From Amphibalanus amphitrite (lineage: Eukaryota > Arthropoda > Thecostraca > Balanomorpha > Balanidae): a stretch of DNA of 64,000 nucleotides. A program made the translations under genes and the position numbers. The stretch is from positions 200,001-264,000 of the forward strand of contig NW_024882194.1 in NCBI RefSeq assembly GCF_019059575.1, read 5' to 3'. Positions 35,221 through 46,000 of the stretch are shown one piece after another; positions within the stretch are counted from its first letter, which is position 1, and each line of letters opens with the position of its first letter. The notes beneath the pieces are model-generated. The model made no database searches, was not told the DNA's origin, and was given only the letters and a program-made list of their open reading frames with translations.

Positions 35221-38200
35221 TATAGATATAGATATAGATATAGATATTTATTCACAAAAGGTCCACTCAAAAGTGTGGCTTTTCACTTCCGCACGTCACA
35301 AAATAAGACATGAGTAAACATTCACACGCAGCTACGTAAACAGGGTTAAAAGGTTAAAATGAACTAAAAGAAGATAAAGAGCACCAGTTACATAGGAACA
35401 TCTAAAATTATTCAGTTACCGGACGCCGACCGCTCGGACGTCAGGTGTCTTTTCACGGCTGCCCTGTTCACAGTGCCCTGCGTTCTGCGCACGCTGTTAT
35501 AGCCCTGCACGGCGCTATAGCACAGCCGATTCCGCCCCGCCTCCGTATGTATGCTCGGCAGTGACAAGCTGTCGGCATCTCGAGTGTCGTGCTGATGCAG
35601 CCGGCTCGCTGGGGGACCAATGGTTTCAGCAAGCACCGCTGGCACACGGTGTGTCACAAGTCGATGTACGGACATAATCCTGTGGTACTGAATAAGCTGC
35701 TCAGCAGTGAGCCATCTGACATGACAAATGACGTCAGCAACGCGCTGATGTTTGCGTCGCCCGCTCAGCACTCGCGCGGCAAAGTTTACCAGCTTTTGTA
35801 GCCGACGCTTCTCCGTCTGACCACATACGCCGAACACCGACAGACAGTACCGCATCGCTGACATCATCAACGCGTCGATCAGATACTTGATCGTGCCGCG
35901 AGGCAGGACATGTTTTGCATTGTTTAAGGCGAGCAGCATTCCTGTGCACTTTTGAACGATCAGGCTGACGTGAGACTGAAAAGACAAGTTTCGATCAAAA
36001 ATGACGCCTAGATTTCGCACCTCTTTGGTAGCTCGAATGGTCGATGCATTAAATTTCACAGACACATCAGGAGTAAGAGCAAGTAATTGTCTACTCCCAA
36101 ATACCATTAACTCAGTTTTTGCAGCGTTCACTTTCATTCCATGGTGACAGAACCAGTCAAACAAACACTGCAGAGCAGTTTCGATCCGACTGACCAGGGC
36201 ACTGGCAGGTAGGTCGCGTCTCTTTCCACTAGTCCATATCTGTGTATCATCAGCAAACTGAACTATGCGCACTGAGTCTGGAACGTGCAGGCACAGGTCA
36301 TTGGCAAATATGCACCAGAGAACGCAACTCATCGATCCGCCCTGGTAAACGCCAACCGAATTCTCCCTGATAGACGATCGAGATACGGATCCAAGAGCAC
36401 TATTTGTAAGTTGTACTTGTTGGGTATGTCCTTCCAGATAATGTTTGATCCAAAAAGTGTCTATTCCGTACAGAGACAGCTTTTCTAATAGCTTATCGTG
36501 CGGTACCATATCGAAACACTTTGACAGGTCTACCATAGCCCACAGAGTGATTTCACTTCTGTCCATCGCTCCGAGTATGTCGTCTGTCACCACGTGAAGA
36601 GCTGTTTCACACGAATGCTGCCTTCTGTATCCGTGCTGCGCCTCGCTCAGTAGGTGATGTGACTCCATGTATGATGTGAGCTGAAGTTGGGCCGCTCTCT
36701 CGGTCACTTTCATGATGGCCGGTAGCAGCGAGATTGGGCGCGTGCCCGACGGATCAGATGGTGCCTGCTTCCCCTTCGGAATTGGTGTGATGATTGCACG
36801 TTTCCATGCGCTGGGTACTTGGCCGGTCTAGAGGCTGGCGTTTACAGCATCATGTATGATGTGACCGAGGCCGGGGAAGAAGTCCTGCATCATCCTGACG
36901 CTGATGCCGTCGTCACCGGCGAAGGTAGATGGCTTCATACCCTGTACTATCGTCCACAGCGTCTCCATGCTGACGGGCTGAATTCTCAGGGCTCCAGACG
37001 TAACCCTCGGCAGTCTGATGGGGACCGACTTCGACGGGGCAGGTAAGGTGGAGGCTAGGTCTCGAGCCACCGACGTGTAGTACTCGTTCAGTGTGTCAGC
37101 GGTTATACGGCTGATGCCTGACGAGGACTTCTTAGAACCGATGATGGGCCGGAGAACTCTCCACATGTTGCCGGGACCGCTCCTGTGCAGTTTTTCCTGC
37201 AGGTCTCTCCGACAGTCAGCTCGAATGGCCGCGCGTGACAGCCGATTCAGCTCTTTGTACTCCTGGTGGCGGCCGCAGAGAGTGCAGTTCGTCGCTGTGT
37301 AAGTAGGTGGCGGGTATCACGGGAGACAGGTGGCGCCCCCTCCGGCCGGAGAACGACGCGTCTCTCGGGCGCCGTCAAGTCGAGAAGTGGTTTGAAGATG
37401 TTGATGAAGGCGGTCCACTTCTCCTCAGGTCCGGCGGCGGTGTAGACGGACGCCCAGTTGACGTTCAACAGCTGTCGGTTGAACTGTCCTTTGTCTACGT
37501 TCGCTAAACACCTTCGCCGGACGACGGGTCCGGCTCGGACCCTGTCTTCGGTGAGGCGGAGAGCCAGGCGGGTATAGTCATGTGGCGATCCGTAGTGGCA
37601 TCTGGTGACGCCGGCTCGAGTGACGAGATCGCTCCGGTTTGTGGCCATAATATCCAGGAGACTGCCGGCGGGACGGTAGGTAGGCTCAGTGGTATTACAT
37701 ATCTGCAGTCCGTGCTGACAGAGGAGTGAGCGCAGACGGTTCCCTGGACTGCAGCAGTTGTTCGCGGTCTTGAGGAGGCAGCAGTTGAAGTCACCACCGA
37801 TTATCACCGTCAGTCCGGGCTGCGCGGCGATCAGATGCTGCAGCTGTGCCTCCAGATCGTCCAGATCGGCTGTCAGTTGTTGGCTGGTGTTTCTTGGGAC
37901 TCGATAGAAGGACCCGATAAGTAGACGTCGACATTTTCCCACGCGCACGGCCACCCACTGCGCCTCAAGATTGGAATCGCGTATACCCGTCGCGGGCGTA
38001 GGGAGCGGCTCTATCTCAAATGACTCTCGGATGTACATTGCGACACCGCCGTGACCCCTCGCGTCTCGCGAGACGGCCACCGCGCGGCCGGTCCTTGCGC
38101 ACGAGTCTGTAGCCGCTGAGATTGAGCAGACGGTCCGGTATGCGCTCCGTGAGCCATGTCTCGCTCAGCAGCAGCACGTCGAAAGAGAAACGCGAGTCGA

Positions 38201-38810
38201 TGTCGGCACGGACGTCCGGTAATTTGGGAAGAAGGCTCTGCACGTTGAGTTGACCGACGATTAGGTGCCGGTTCCCGATGTCTCCGTGCCTGCGCCACCG
38301 AACCCCGCCCCTCCGACCGCGCCGTCCAGCCGCACCACCGCTGCCGCTCACCCCGCTTGACAGGTCGGACCCTCGGGGCACGGACGGCCTGAGCGGCGGT
38401 ATATACACACCGGACTCGGGGCGGCAGCGGAGCGGCCGGCCGAGGGGAAGGCGCCGGCGCGCCGGACGAGCTAGCGGTACGCCGCCACGGGTCGGGGGCC
38501 GGTGTTGCAGCTCGCAGTAGTTGCAGGGTGTTTAGCAACAGAAGAAGGCTGAAGAGAAGGTCGAACATGGTGACGACACCAATGTGAATTAGGTCTTGGA
38601 GATGTCGGTCGTGGGACGGCTCAGTCGTGCAGCCCGTGAACAGCTATGCAATGAACCACAGCACTACGGTACGGCACTGCAGCCGCTCTCAACACTCACG
38701 GTCCACCGTCAACACTCCGGTACACCATATTAAAAATTAAAATCAATTAAAATCACTGGTGACGTCTCGCACACGCACGCACACACACCCGCCCCAGGTT
38801 CACGCACACG
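35221..38810 (-). mobile_element. Nearly complete non-LTR retrotransposon (LINE)
   Basis: Runs on the minus strand from a GC-rich 5' region near 38800 to a (TATATC)n tail (plus-strand TATAGA repeats 35222-35252). It holds an endonuclease and a reverse transcriptase. I could not find a target duplication, so the 5' border is approximate. It lies inside hAT element 3. Confidence 0.85.
35412..38568 (-). pseudogene. LINE ORF2: endonuclease plus reverse transcriptase (CR1/Jockey-like)
   Basis: The APE-type endonuclease spans about 38260-37550 in two frames (shift near 38080): VGQLNVQSL, LLLSETWL, then VIIGGDFNC and a SPHDYTRL end. After a second shift near 37200 the frame continues to the reverse transcriptase, broken by one in-frame stop near 36829. 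RT landmarks are RPISLLP, the first Asp in AMVDLSKCFD, the GGSMS region, FADDTQIW and LGVIFDRN. The C-terminal AARVLSGRRK block is shared with the fragment at 14650-15790. Upstream, a short frame from 38568 starts with a strongly hydrophobic stretch rich in Leu, which is unusual for a LINE protein. At least three lesions make it inactive. Confidence 0.9.
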
Positions 38811-39070
38811 TTGGTGGAGGAGAGCCGGGAGGAGGAGAGGATGATTGATGAGTGGTTGATGGTTCACACCCAAATGTGGGGATGGTAAACTAGCATAGTT
38901 GACGTTAGTTTCAATTAACTGTTGGCCTACTTGTCCTGAGAATTGATTTCTGAGTGAAAAATTGGGAGTGGAAAATTATCCTAAAAAAATGGAAGTGAGA
39001 GTGGAAAATTATTTTCATTTGGATGTCGCTTTCCACCCAAATCGACAAATTTTGGGACACTGTTGCAACC

Positions 39071-39154
39071 TAGATAGATAGTGGTTTCTGAACCTCGCCG
39101 CAAACTTGGCTATCTAACTCAAACCCCATGTTAAAGGTGGAAAAGTCCCTTTAA
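39071..39154. mobile_element. TTAA MITE relative, right part
   Basis: Completes the MITE begun at 23805: it carries TTGGCTATCTAACTCAAA, typical of the other MITE end, then AAGTCCCT and TTAA at 39151-39154. Confidence 0.8.
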
Positions 39155-39262
39155 GGTGATGTCACTAGCGATGGAAATGGAAACACATTGAACGCGCTAG
39201 CTGTGAGAAGGATTAAGGTTCATTGAAGGCGCCGCTGCTGCGTAAGTGTAGAGTTAACGACC

Positions 39263-39540
39263 TTAACCCTCGCATGTGTGCAGCGTTTGCCAGCTTCTAA
39301 TGTGTAGGGGGGGGGTCGGTTGGACCCCCCCTTGCCGTTTGGCCCCTGATCGAGCTAGAGCTTCGCGGAAAAAAACGAGCGTGTTGCCCGTGACGAGAGG
39401 AAGCCGATGATACCCAATTTTAAGGTCCTAGGTCATTGGTTGACCTTCCAGGTCAGGTCAGTGACCCAAATTCGGGAAAATCGGGACCTGTTAGAAAGTC
39501 GTAAAGTGTGGCTGCTAAGTGCTAAGGGGTTTTTCGGCCC
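39263..39540. repeat. Family A fragment
   Basis: Starts TTAA then CCCTCGCATGTGTGCAG and matches the right end of 14276-16310 in reverse. Breaks off near 39540. Contains the hairpin GGGGGGTCGGTTGGACCCCC (39311-39330). Confidence 0.75.
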
Positions 39541-40600
39541 GCCCGGCCGAGTGACGTCACGGCTGACCCGAAGTCGGGTCAGGGCGGCGGGCGGACGGAC
39601 GGGGTGGACGCGGCCGGGGGAGGTCGCGCGTCACTGAGGTGTACTCTGAGGTGTGTTCCGAGTTAATACAAGGTGGAAGCCAACATATGTATGCTGATAG
39701 GCACTTGCCACTACCAACATGTGAACATATTATGAGATGAGGCGAATGATTGTGATGATTGATAGTGTCAGCGGTCAACAATCAATTACGATGAGTCAAT
39801 ACACTACCTGATTCACAAACATCGAAGTGCATTGGCACAGCTTACTTTCACCTACCTCACCGTATCCAACAGTGTTGACTGTTGGCCCAACTAGCCAAGG
39901 TTCCCCATGGCGTACAGCATGTTCTTACTCTAGGGCTGTTCGGCTGCGCAGCCGAAATGAAATATGCTGCAGCACGCATGCGCAGTGAGGACTTCGTCGC
40001 CCGTTAGTCCCGCCCACACCACTGCGTCACCGCCTGTGTGACGTCACCTACTGAAGCATGCTTCGTTTTCCTGCAGCACGAAATTCGGTGCTGCAGGAGG
40101 CGAAAGTGGCGCGGATTTAAGTTTACCGTCCGATATTTCTTATTGTAAGCGGTTTGTATGCTGTTTTTTGGGTATCATTATCACTCTTTTCGGCGGCACA
40201 TTGCTATTAACCACATTTGAACGCAATTTACACGTTATTTGAGCGACAATCACCAGTCCACCAGCGCAACGGCTCGCCGCGTTTGAAACAGGCTGCAGTC
40301 AGTGGGCTGCAGCGACCGGCCCCCGCCGAAGTTAGTTGGTAGCACTGCTGCTCCACGGCGTACATTTCCTACCAGCCCATAGGGTTTACATGTTAAATGG
40401 CCTGTTTTCGGCGAGCGATATCTCGGTCAACCTTTGAAGGAATCAATGGTTCTTAGTCTCAAATGATAGATCGATGAATTTTCTTTCGACAATTCCTCTA
40501 CCATTTTTCACGAAACCCAGCCGATCTTCTACGGCGTACAGGGTAAAGATTTCTCTGCACGCCAGCACCCGAGATCCGGCTCTCCGATCGTCGGCGCGCG
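39541..40600. other. Unassigned DNA with palindromes
   Basis: No gene seen. It contains the perfect palindrome TTCGGCTGCGCAGCCGAA (39939-39956), GAAGCATGCTTC near 40053, and the hairpin CCTGCAGCAC/GTGCTGCAGG (40070-40097). The text suggests a decayed foldback element. Confidence 0.5.
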
Positions 40601-40675
40601 GTCCCCGGTAGCGCAGTCGGTAGCGTATCGGGCTACGGATCCGAGGGTCGTGAGTTCGAATCCTGGGAGCGCCGC
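40601..40675 (+). tRNA. tRNA-Arg(ACG)-like sequence, probably a pseudogene or SINE head
   Basis: Has a good A box (TAGCGCAGTCGG, 40609-40620), an anticodon arm with loop CTACGGA (anticodon ACG, 40635-40637) and a B box (GAGTTCGAATCC, 40652-40663). The T stem and acceptor stem pair poorly, so it is unlikely to be a working tRNA. Confidence 0.4.
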
Positions 40676-41029
40676 GTGATTACGGATAGAATTGAATGAT
40701 GTAGATTCTTGAATGTTTGCATAATCAATTATTAATAGTTAATGGAATGTATCTGCCCACTAATCGGCCCCCCAAAACCTGTTATTTAAGAAATTTAATA
40801 ATTGAATGTCACGTGCGCGTCACGACTGCCAACCATAAGCGCTACCATATTCTAGTTTGAACTAAGTTTTTGCTAGTCCCGACCACATATAGTAGGTTTT
40901 CTAGTAGTTATACTAGAAATTCCTACCAAAGTTCGTCCTACCCGTCACTCAATATACCCTGGCAGCGACGCTCGGCCGCGGCGTGCCGGCGGAGAGTGGG
41001 CGGAGCCAGGCGGTTGACGTCACCCAAGT
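40676..41029. other. Unassigned DNA
   Basis: Follows the tRNA-like head and could be a SINE body. No other copy in the window, so this is a guess. Confidence 0.35.
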
Positions 41030-41420
41030 ATGACGCACGCAGCACAGATCTATGCTGCAGGGACCCGAACAGCCCTCAGGTCGCACGGAACGGCACGAAG
41101 CACGCCACGCACAGCGGCACCTGGCACTTGCGACAGGCGGTCTTCGGGTGGCTCTTGCACTTTCCCTCTGTTTGCACACGTTCCCTGCTTGGCAAGAGGA
41201 ACGACCAGGTGGTTGATACAATCATAGCGGATGCTGGCTGGGACGCCATGCTGATTCGATGCAGAACTTGGACGTCCGGATGGTGGCTTTGTCGTCTCTG
41301 CCAGGTGATACCGGACGATGGCTCGGATGAAGTTGATCTGATTCTCGCCTGGATGATGCTGACGGTAGAGCAGCTTTGTTTCCGTACGAGGTCTAGAACT
41401 TCAAAAAATATATTCAAAAA
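41030..41420 (-). pseudogene. Remnant of a piggyBac-like transposase C-terminus
   Basis: The minus-strand frame holds KCKSHPKTACRKCQ followed by PLCVACF. This cysteine pattern matches the C-terminal zinc-binding domain of PGBD-type transposases. No catalytic core is found next to it. It is not a copy of the element at 31582, whose cysteine block differs. Confidence 0.5.
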
Positions 41421-41949
41421 TTTTGTGTCGTGACGTCATAAAATTTTGAATAACTCCCACATTTTTGAACCGATTTTTCTAAAAATTGGATGTTTGTGCA
41501 CATAAACCGCTTCTCTGACATAATCCGTTTTTTTCGACACTCAAAATTTTGGATTTTATAATTATTTTCCCCTAAGTCAGTTTCTTTTAGAAAAAAATGG
41601 GCAAAAATCCAAAACTTTCAAAACACCGAGATACCCATTTGATGGACAAAGTAAAATTATGTATAACCTTTTTTGTTACGTCTTGATTCCTTTAAAAATG
41701 AAGATGTTAGCGGCGTTTGAAATTTTGCCGTTTTTGAGGCGAAAATGGCGAACATGACGTCACTAAAACGTCATTTTCTCAAAACTTTCAGGACGGATTT
41801 CGCTCAAATTTTCAGGGGAGCTGTCAAATTGATGTATGATAAGGTACTGAAAGTTTGACGTCGCTGGCGTAACGCGTTTAGAAGTTATTGGCGAAAAGTG
41901 GGAGGGGGCAGATTCTGCCCCTCCCCCCCCCCCAGCGGGGCGCGGGTTA
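41421..41949. repeat. Right end of a TTAA element related to family D
   Basis: Ends GGGGCGCGGG plus TTAA (41946-41949). Near the end lies a strong hairpin at 41900-41925, GGGAGGGGGCAGA against TCTGCCCCTCCC. Upstream text (GACGTCACTAAAACG, TTTTGCCGTTTTTG) matches family D near 23600. No left end was found. Confidence 0.6.
41900..41925. repeat. G-rich/C-rich terminal hairpin (family D-like)
   Basis: GGGAGGGGGCAGA pairs with TCTGCCCCTCCC with one bulged G. The C-tract then runs on. Confidence 0.85.
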
Positions 41950-42587
41950 ACATTCCAGACGTCCTGACTGATTGAAGGCCGTGGGCTCCAGGCGCAACAA
42001 CGTGGAGTCCTTGAACAACACGGAAATGAGGAGTTCTCACAGTTCTTCGCCCAAGTTGTGTCGCTACCACATGTGGCTGCTCTGCAGGCCAGCGATGGAC
42101 AACTAGACCTACATCCGGGACTTTCAAGCGTGGTCTACAGGCGCTTCAAAAAGATAATCAGCTCTGTGGTTTGGCATAACACAGGCAGCTGCCGGAACGA
42201 GTGGTTCCGACGTGTGAACAATGGAAAGATGCCCGAGTCAGATGCCGTGGACGAGTTTCGAGTGATTCAGAATGACAGTTGTCTGGAGGATGAGTACGAG
42301 TTCAGGTTCGGCGGTGTGTCGTACGTGGCTGTGCTCGACCACGCTAAAGCGTTTAAAACGTTTTACACAAACCCTGCCGTGTACGATGCTGCCGGACGCG
42401 AGCTGTGCATTGCGCTGGATGTGGCTCTTGCCATGAGCGGGACTGAGGATGTGGTGGAATCCTACTACTCCGTCATGAAGGGTCAAAGCCAAGCTGGAGG
42501 GCAAGGAAATGGCACGTCATGCGAACGAATGCGGATTGGCTTATGCCAATCCGACACCTATCAAATGTCCCAACACCATAGCCCACA

Positions 42588-43667
42588 CAGGGTTGCCAGA
42601 CTTGGCGATATGTCGCCAATTTGGCGAATTTTGAAAGTCATTGGCGATAGAAGCACGGCGTTTGGCGATAGGCGATAAAACGTCAAATATTGGCGAATTT
42701 CCAGAGTTCACCTCCAAATCACCGAATATTAATTTAAAAAATAAACAAAACAAAGCAAAAAACATCATCACGAAATATTTCGTAATCTGATTAATTTAAC
42801 CTTCCAACGTTTCATATTAGGCACTCAATAATAAAATGTTCCTGATGAAAATATCCAGTAGCGGCGGAACACGGGGGGGGGGGGGGTGCACTGCAGACTT
42901 TTGGTCCCATTCTTTCCATGCAACGCCCATAGGGCTAATGTTAAAATGCCAAAATCAAAGGGGGACACGGTGCCCCGGTGCCCTCCCCGTTCCGCCACCT
43001 ATGAAAATATCTTCTACTTACTTGTAAACAACTTTGTGGCGTGTTGCAAGGCCCTAAATACAATGCAAGGCGTGTTGCGGGAATGGCGGGAACGGTTGCT
43101 TGGCGACCTTTGCTATTTCATTTGGCGTTGGTTAAGGTACGCTGTTCTGTAGATGAATATGAGAAACGAGATAGGTAAATCGTGAACTTGGAAACAATTC
43201 GTGAACACGGTTACACGAACGCCAACTTGCGTGTTTTTTTTTGGGGGGGGGGGGGTTAGCCCCTTTCGGTCTGACAAGGCCATTGCAGAGCCGGAAGGAT
43301 GATAGGAATTAGGAGGAGACATTGGTCTGGGCAGACACCCTAGAGAGTCGCCGGGGCTGCTGAGCCCGTCCGAATGGACAGGCCGACCAGCCCCCCATGC
43401 ACTCTCTGCACCCGGCTACGGGGTGCGCTCCCTCGGGAGCAGCGGTGCCGCTCCAAGGGAGCAGCCCGCATAAGATAAAGGTGCCTGTCTAGCCCGGAGT
43501 GGGGTTGAGGCGTGGAGGAGGATTTCTGCATCCTGAGGATAGAAGCACGGAAAGGTGCCAACTTGCGCTGCTACGTATGCTTATACAGTGCATCCTATTT
43601 GGCGAATTTTGGCGAAATTCGAGGGGCGAATTTGGCGATAAGGACCATTCTGGATCTGGCAACCCTG
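42588..43667. mobile_element. hAT-type element 4 (non-autonomous, TTGGCGA-rich)
   Basis: Inverted ends CAGGGTTGCCAGA and an exact 8-bp duplication AGCCCACA (42580-42587, 43668-43675). Subterminal repeats TTTGGCGA/TTGGCGAAT are dense at both ends (42600-42700, 43600-43640). No transposase. It holds a smaller insertion at 42856-43000 and a G-tract hairpin near 43244. Confidence 0.93.
42856..43000. mobile_element. 145-bp MITE inside hAT-type element 4
   Basis: Flanked by an identical 11-bp sequence ATGAAAATATC (42845-42855, 43001-43011). Ends contain GGCGGAAC in inverted orientation plus G-tract and C-tract. The family is unclear because the duplication length is unusual; part of the 11 bp may be chance. 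Confidence 0.65.
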
Positions 43668-44206
43668 AGCCCACATCGCCAGAATGCACATGCAGGGCGA
43701 CAAGGATGTCGGCGTGAAGGCTCATCGGTCTGCCACTTTCTTCGACGTCCGTGGACGCGCAGCGGCCAAATATGCTCATGGCAGCAAGGTGTTGGACCGC
43801 CTCGCTAGAAAGACCAGTGCTGTGGTTCTCCTGGAAGCCGATTGTGCGTAGAGCTTTGGGAAGCTTTCTAGTACATTGCGCTGCTGTTGTAAGCGTTGGC
43901 ACGCTTTTACAACATGATTAAGCACGTTCACAGCATCATGGTGTTCACTATTGAAGTGATTTCGACCGCCGACCAGTGTGGTGTAAAGGTGTTATCACGT
44001 TTTATTAACCCGCGCCCCAGTGGCGGTCTCAGCCAGCTTCGCCCTAGTGGGGGGGGGGGGGGCATATGTTACCACCCACCTCTAACTCAAAAACTAAGAG
44101 GGCTAGAAAGACGCGGTAAAAAGCAGTCGATAGCTCTCGATGCGTACGTTTGAAAGTATTTCAGTCATTGTTCATCTTAGAGCAATATTGGGGTCACCAG
44201 AGGCCA

Positions 44207-44692
44207 TTAAAGGGACCCTCCCACCTTCAAAAAAGTTAATGAATTGGCATGAAAGTGATGTCGCTCGGTTCAGAAAGAGCGAAAACGAATATCTACCAAA
44301 TTTCACCGAAAAATATTCACCGGTTTTCAAGATATTAGACTTTTACTTTTGTTTACTTTTTTGGGATCTCCGCTGTTTCTAGCGACTTTATTTTAGAAGT
44401 GCGGCGTTTGCGGCAGATGTTGCGCGCAAATAGCATATACCACCGCGTGCTACAAAACGTTTTAGTCAAACATTTAAAAATCGTTAGATATTTGCGCTGA
44501 CGTCACACATTCAGAGGGGTATTCCTAAGCATTAGCCCCTCTGAATCAAAACGCTGCAATTTTGAAATTCAATATTTCCGATTTAAGGCATTTCTCGATG
44601 TTGTGAGTGCCGAAACCGGTAATTGTGAGCCAGGGACCCCATTTTGGCTATCTCAACTCAAATCTAATGTTAAGGTGGGAGGGTCCCTTTAA
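44207..44692. mobile_element. TTAA MITE, copy 2
   Basis: 486 bp, TTAA at both edges, ends AGGGACCCTCCCACCTT. Same family as 7131-7605, inverted. The target was family B text GGTCACCAGAGGCCATTAA. Confidence 0.92.
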
Positions 44693-44857
44693 AGGTCAAA
44701 GGTGGCGAATTGTCATTATATTTTTCAGAAAACATGCCATTATCTCAGGAACTATGATAGCTAAAAAAAAAAAAACGCTAGGAAAAGCAATCGATAGCTT
44801 TTGAACTCTACTTTTAACCCGCGCCCGGCTGGGGGTCTTGGATTTCCACGCCCTGCT

Positions 44858-44891
44858 GGGGGGGGGGGGGGTGTTTGAACACCCCCCCCCC
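44858..44891. repeat. G-tract/C-tract terminal hairpin (family B inner, left)
   Basis: Thirteen G or more, TGTTTGAACA, then ten C. The TGTT/AACA pairs extend the stem; the loop is about two bases. Confidence 0.9.
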
Positions 44892-45971
44892 TTGTAACTC
44901 GGCTCCTGGGCCACGTAGCGATACGCGGAAGGCGGCGTTCGAAAGAGCGTCAAAAATAATGACGAAATCACTTCTGTCAATTTTTTGGTCAGGTCAAAGG
45001 TCAGGTCACCAGAGGTCATTGAAGGCAAAATTTCGCCGATTTCCAGGTCGAATGTCGAAAATTTCCAAGAAGCCAACGCATAACTCGGAAACCAATAGAG
45101 CTACAGCGCCGCAGAAAAGCGCATTCGATAGCCCTATTAACGCCCTTTCTGAGTAATTCTCTCAGATTTGACCTAACATCAACGGTGTTGCCTGCAGGGG
45201 GCAAAAACTGCAAATATAGCCGATTTTTTTCGAAAACAGTTTTTCTGCAATAACTTTAGACCCAAGCCTTGTACGAGCTTACTTTTACCGGCAACGTGTT
45301 TCTCTCGTCAAGACGCATCGAATGAACAATAAGTTGACCTTGAAAGGTCAACTTTAAATTTGACCTCAGGTCAAGGTCATGACCTGACCGGAAAGGGTCA
45401 TGTTGCATATCAGTCGATCCGTATCGTCGAGCTGAACACATCTAAGGCGTTTTCATCGCTCTAGCATGCCTCTATCAAAAGTAATTTGCGAAAAACTGTT
45501 AGATACCATTCGTGACCTAAGATGACCTCAGGGCATAAACAAGGGTCACGGACACCATTTTTATGTTCAGTGTGTCTAAACCACTTGTAATTCGGTGTTT
45601 GGGAGTGTTTATAATGTCTTGCATCTAAAAGAGGCGCATTTCAATTTTCTCCCATTGACTTATAATGGCGAGGTCGCAAAATTGACCTGACCTTAGGTCA
45701 TCGATATCAAAATTCTGAGATATACATTTTATACATGCTATTGCCCTTAGCAATCGCTGAAAGTTTCAAAGCGATCGGTCACTCGGTGTAGCTATGACAG
45801 ACATTGAAAGTTTTTGTGAGGTGAGGTCACTTCAAGTGACCTGGTGACCTGACCTTGAATGACCTTGGTCTGAAATTTTCACAACATGTGTAGAATTGAT
45901 GGATGATAAGGTGTACCAAAAACGGCGGCGCTCCGCGCCGCCCTTTTTGAGATATTCGCGAAAAACCACAA

Positions 45972-46000
45972 GGGGGGGGTGTTCAAACACCCCCCCCCCC
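45972..46000. repeat. G-tract/C-tract terminal hairpin (family B inner, right)
   Basis: Eight G, TGTTCAAACA, then eleven C. Mirror image of the left hairpin. Confidence 0.9.

Larger units (their letters stand above)
24225..39062 (-). mobile_element. hAT element 3: 14.8 kb, carries its own transposase and two later insertions
   Basis: Inverted ends CAGTGTCCCAAAATT are perfect over 15 bases, and the 8-bp duplication TTGCAACC lies at 24217-24224 and 39063-39070. The hAT-type transposase gene is on the minus strand at 25375-28282. Motifs like GAGAGTGGAAAATT repeat near both ends (24290-24370, 38965-39015). Taking out the piggyBac element (31582-34793) and the LINE (about 35221-38800) leaves roughly 8 kb. 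28283-31577 is AT-rich and has no coding signal that I can see. Confidence 0.88.
41957..43835 (+). pseudogene. Gene of unknown function, split by hAT-type element 4
   Basis: The coding text runs from about 41965, through 42058-42480, shifts frame near 42480, and reaches 42587. The hAT-type element 42588-43667 then intervenes, and coding resumes to a stop at 43835. Removing the element and one copy of AGCCCACA keeps the frame open across the joint, so the gene predates the insertion. Recognisable blocks are VVYRRFKKIISS, LCIALDVALAMSGTEDVV and, after the insertion, RSATFFDVRGRA and SKVLDRLA. I have the impression of a repeat-associated protein family in marine invertebrates but cannot name it. 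No catalytic motif is evident. The first exon and start are missing. Confidence 0.55.

Noticed and set aside
24290..39015. GAGAGTGGAAAATT copies as LTRs of a giant retroelement
   Set aside because: They are short, and the 8-bp duplication with inverted ends explains the structure as hAT.
23805..39154. Single 15-kb TTAA element
   Set aside because: The two TTAA ends belong to a MITE of about 500 bp that was split; the exact TTGCAACC duplication marks the real large insertion.
40601..40675. Functional tRNA
   Set aside because: Acceptor and T stems do not pair well.
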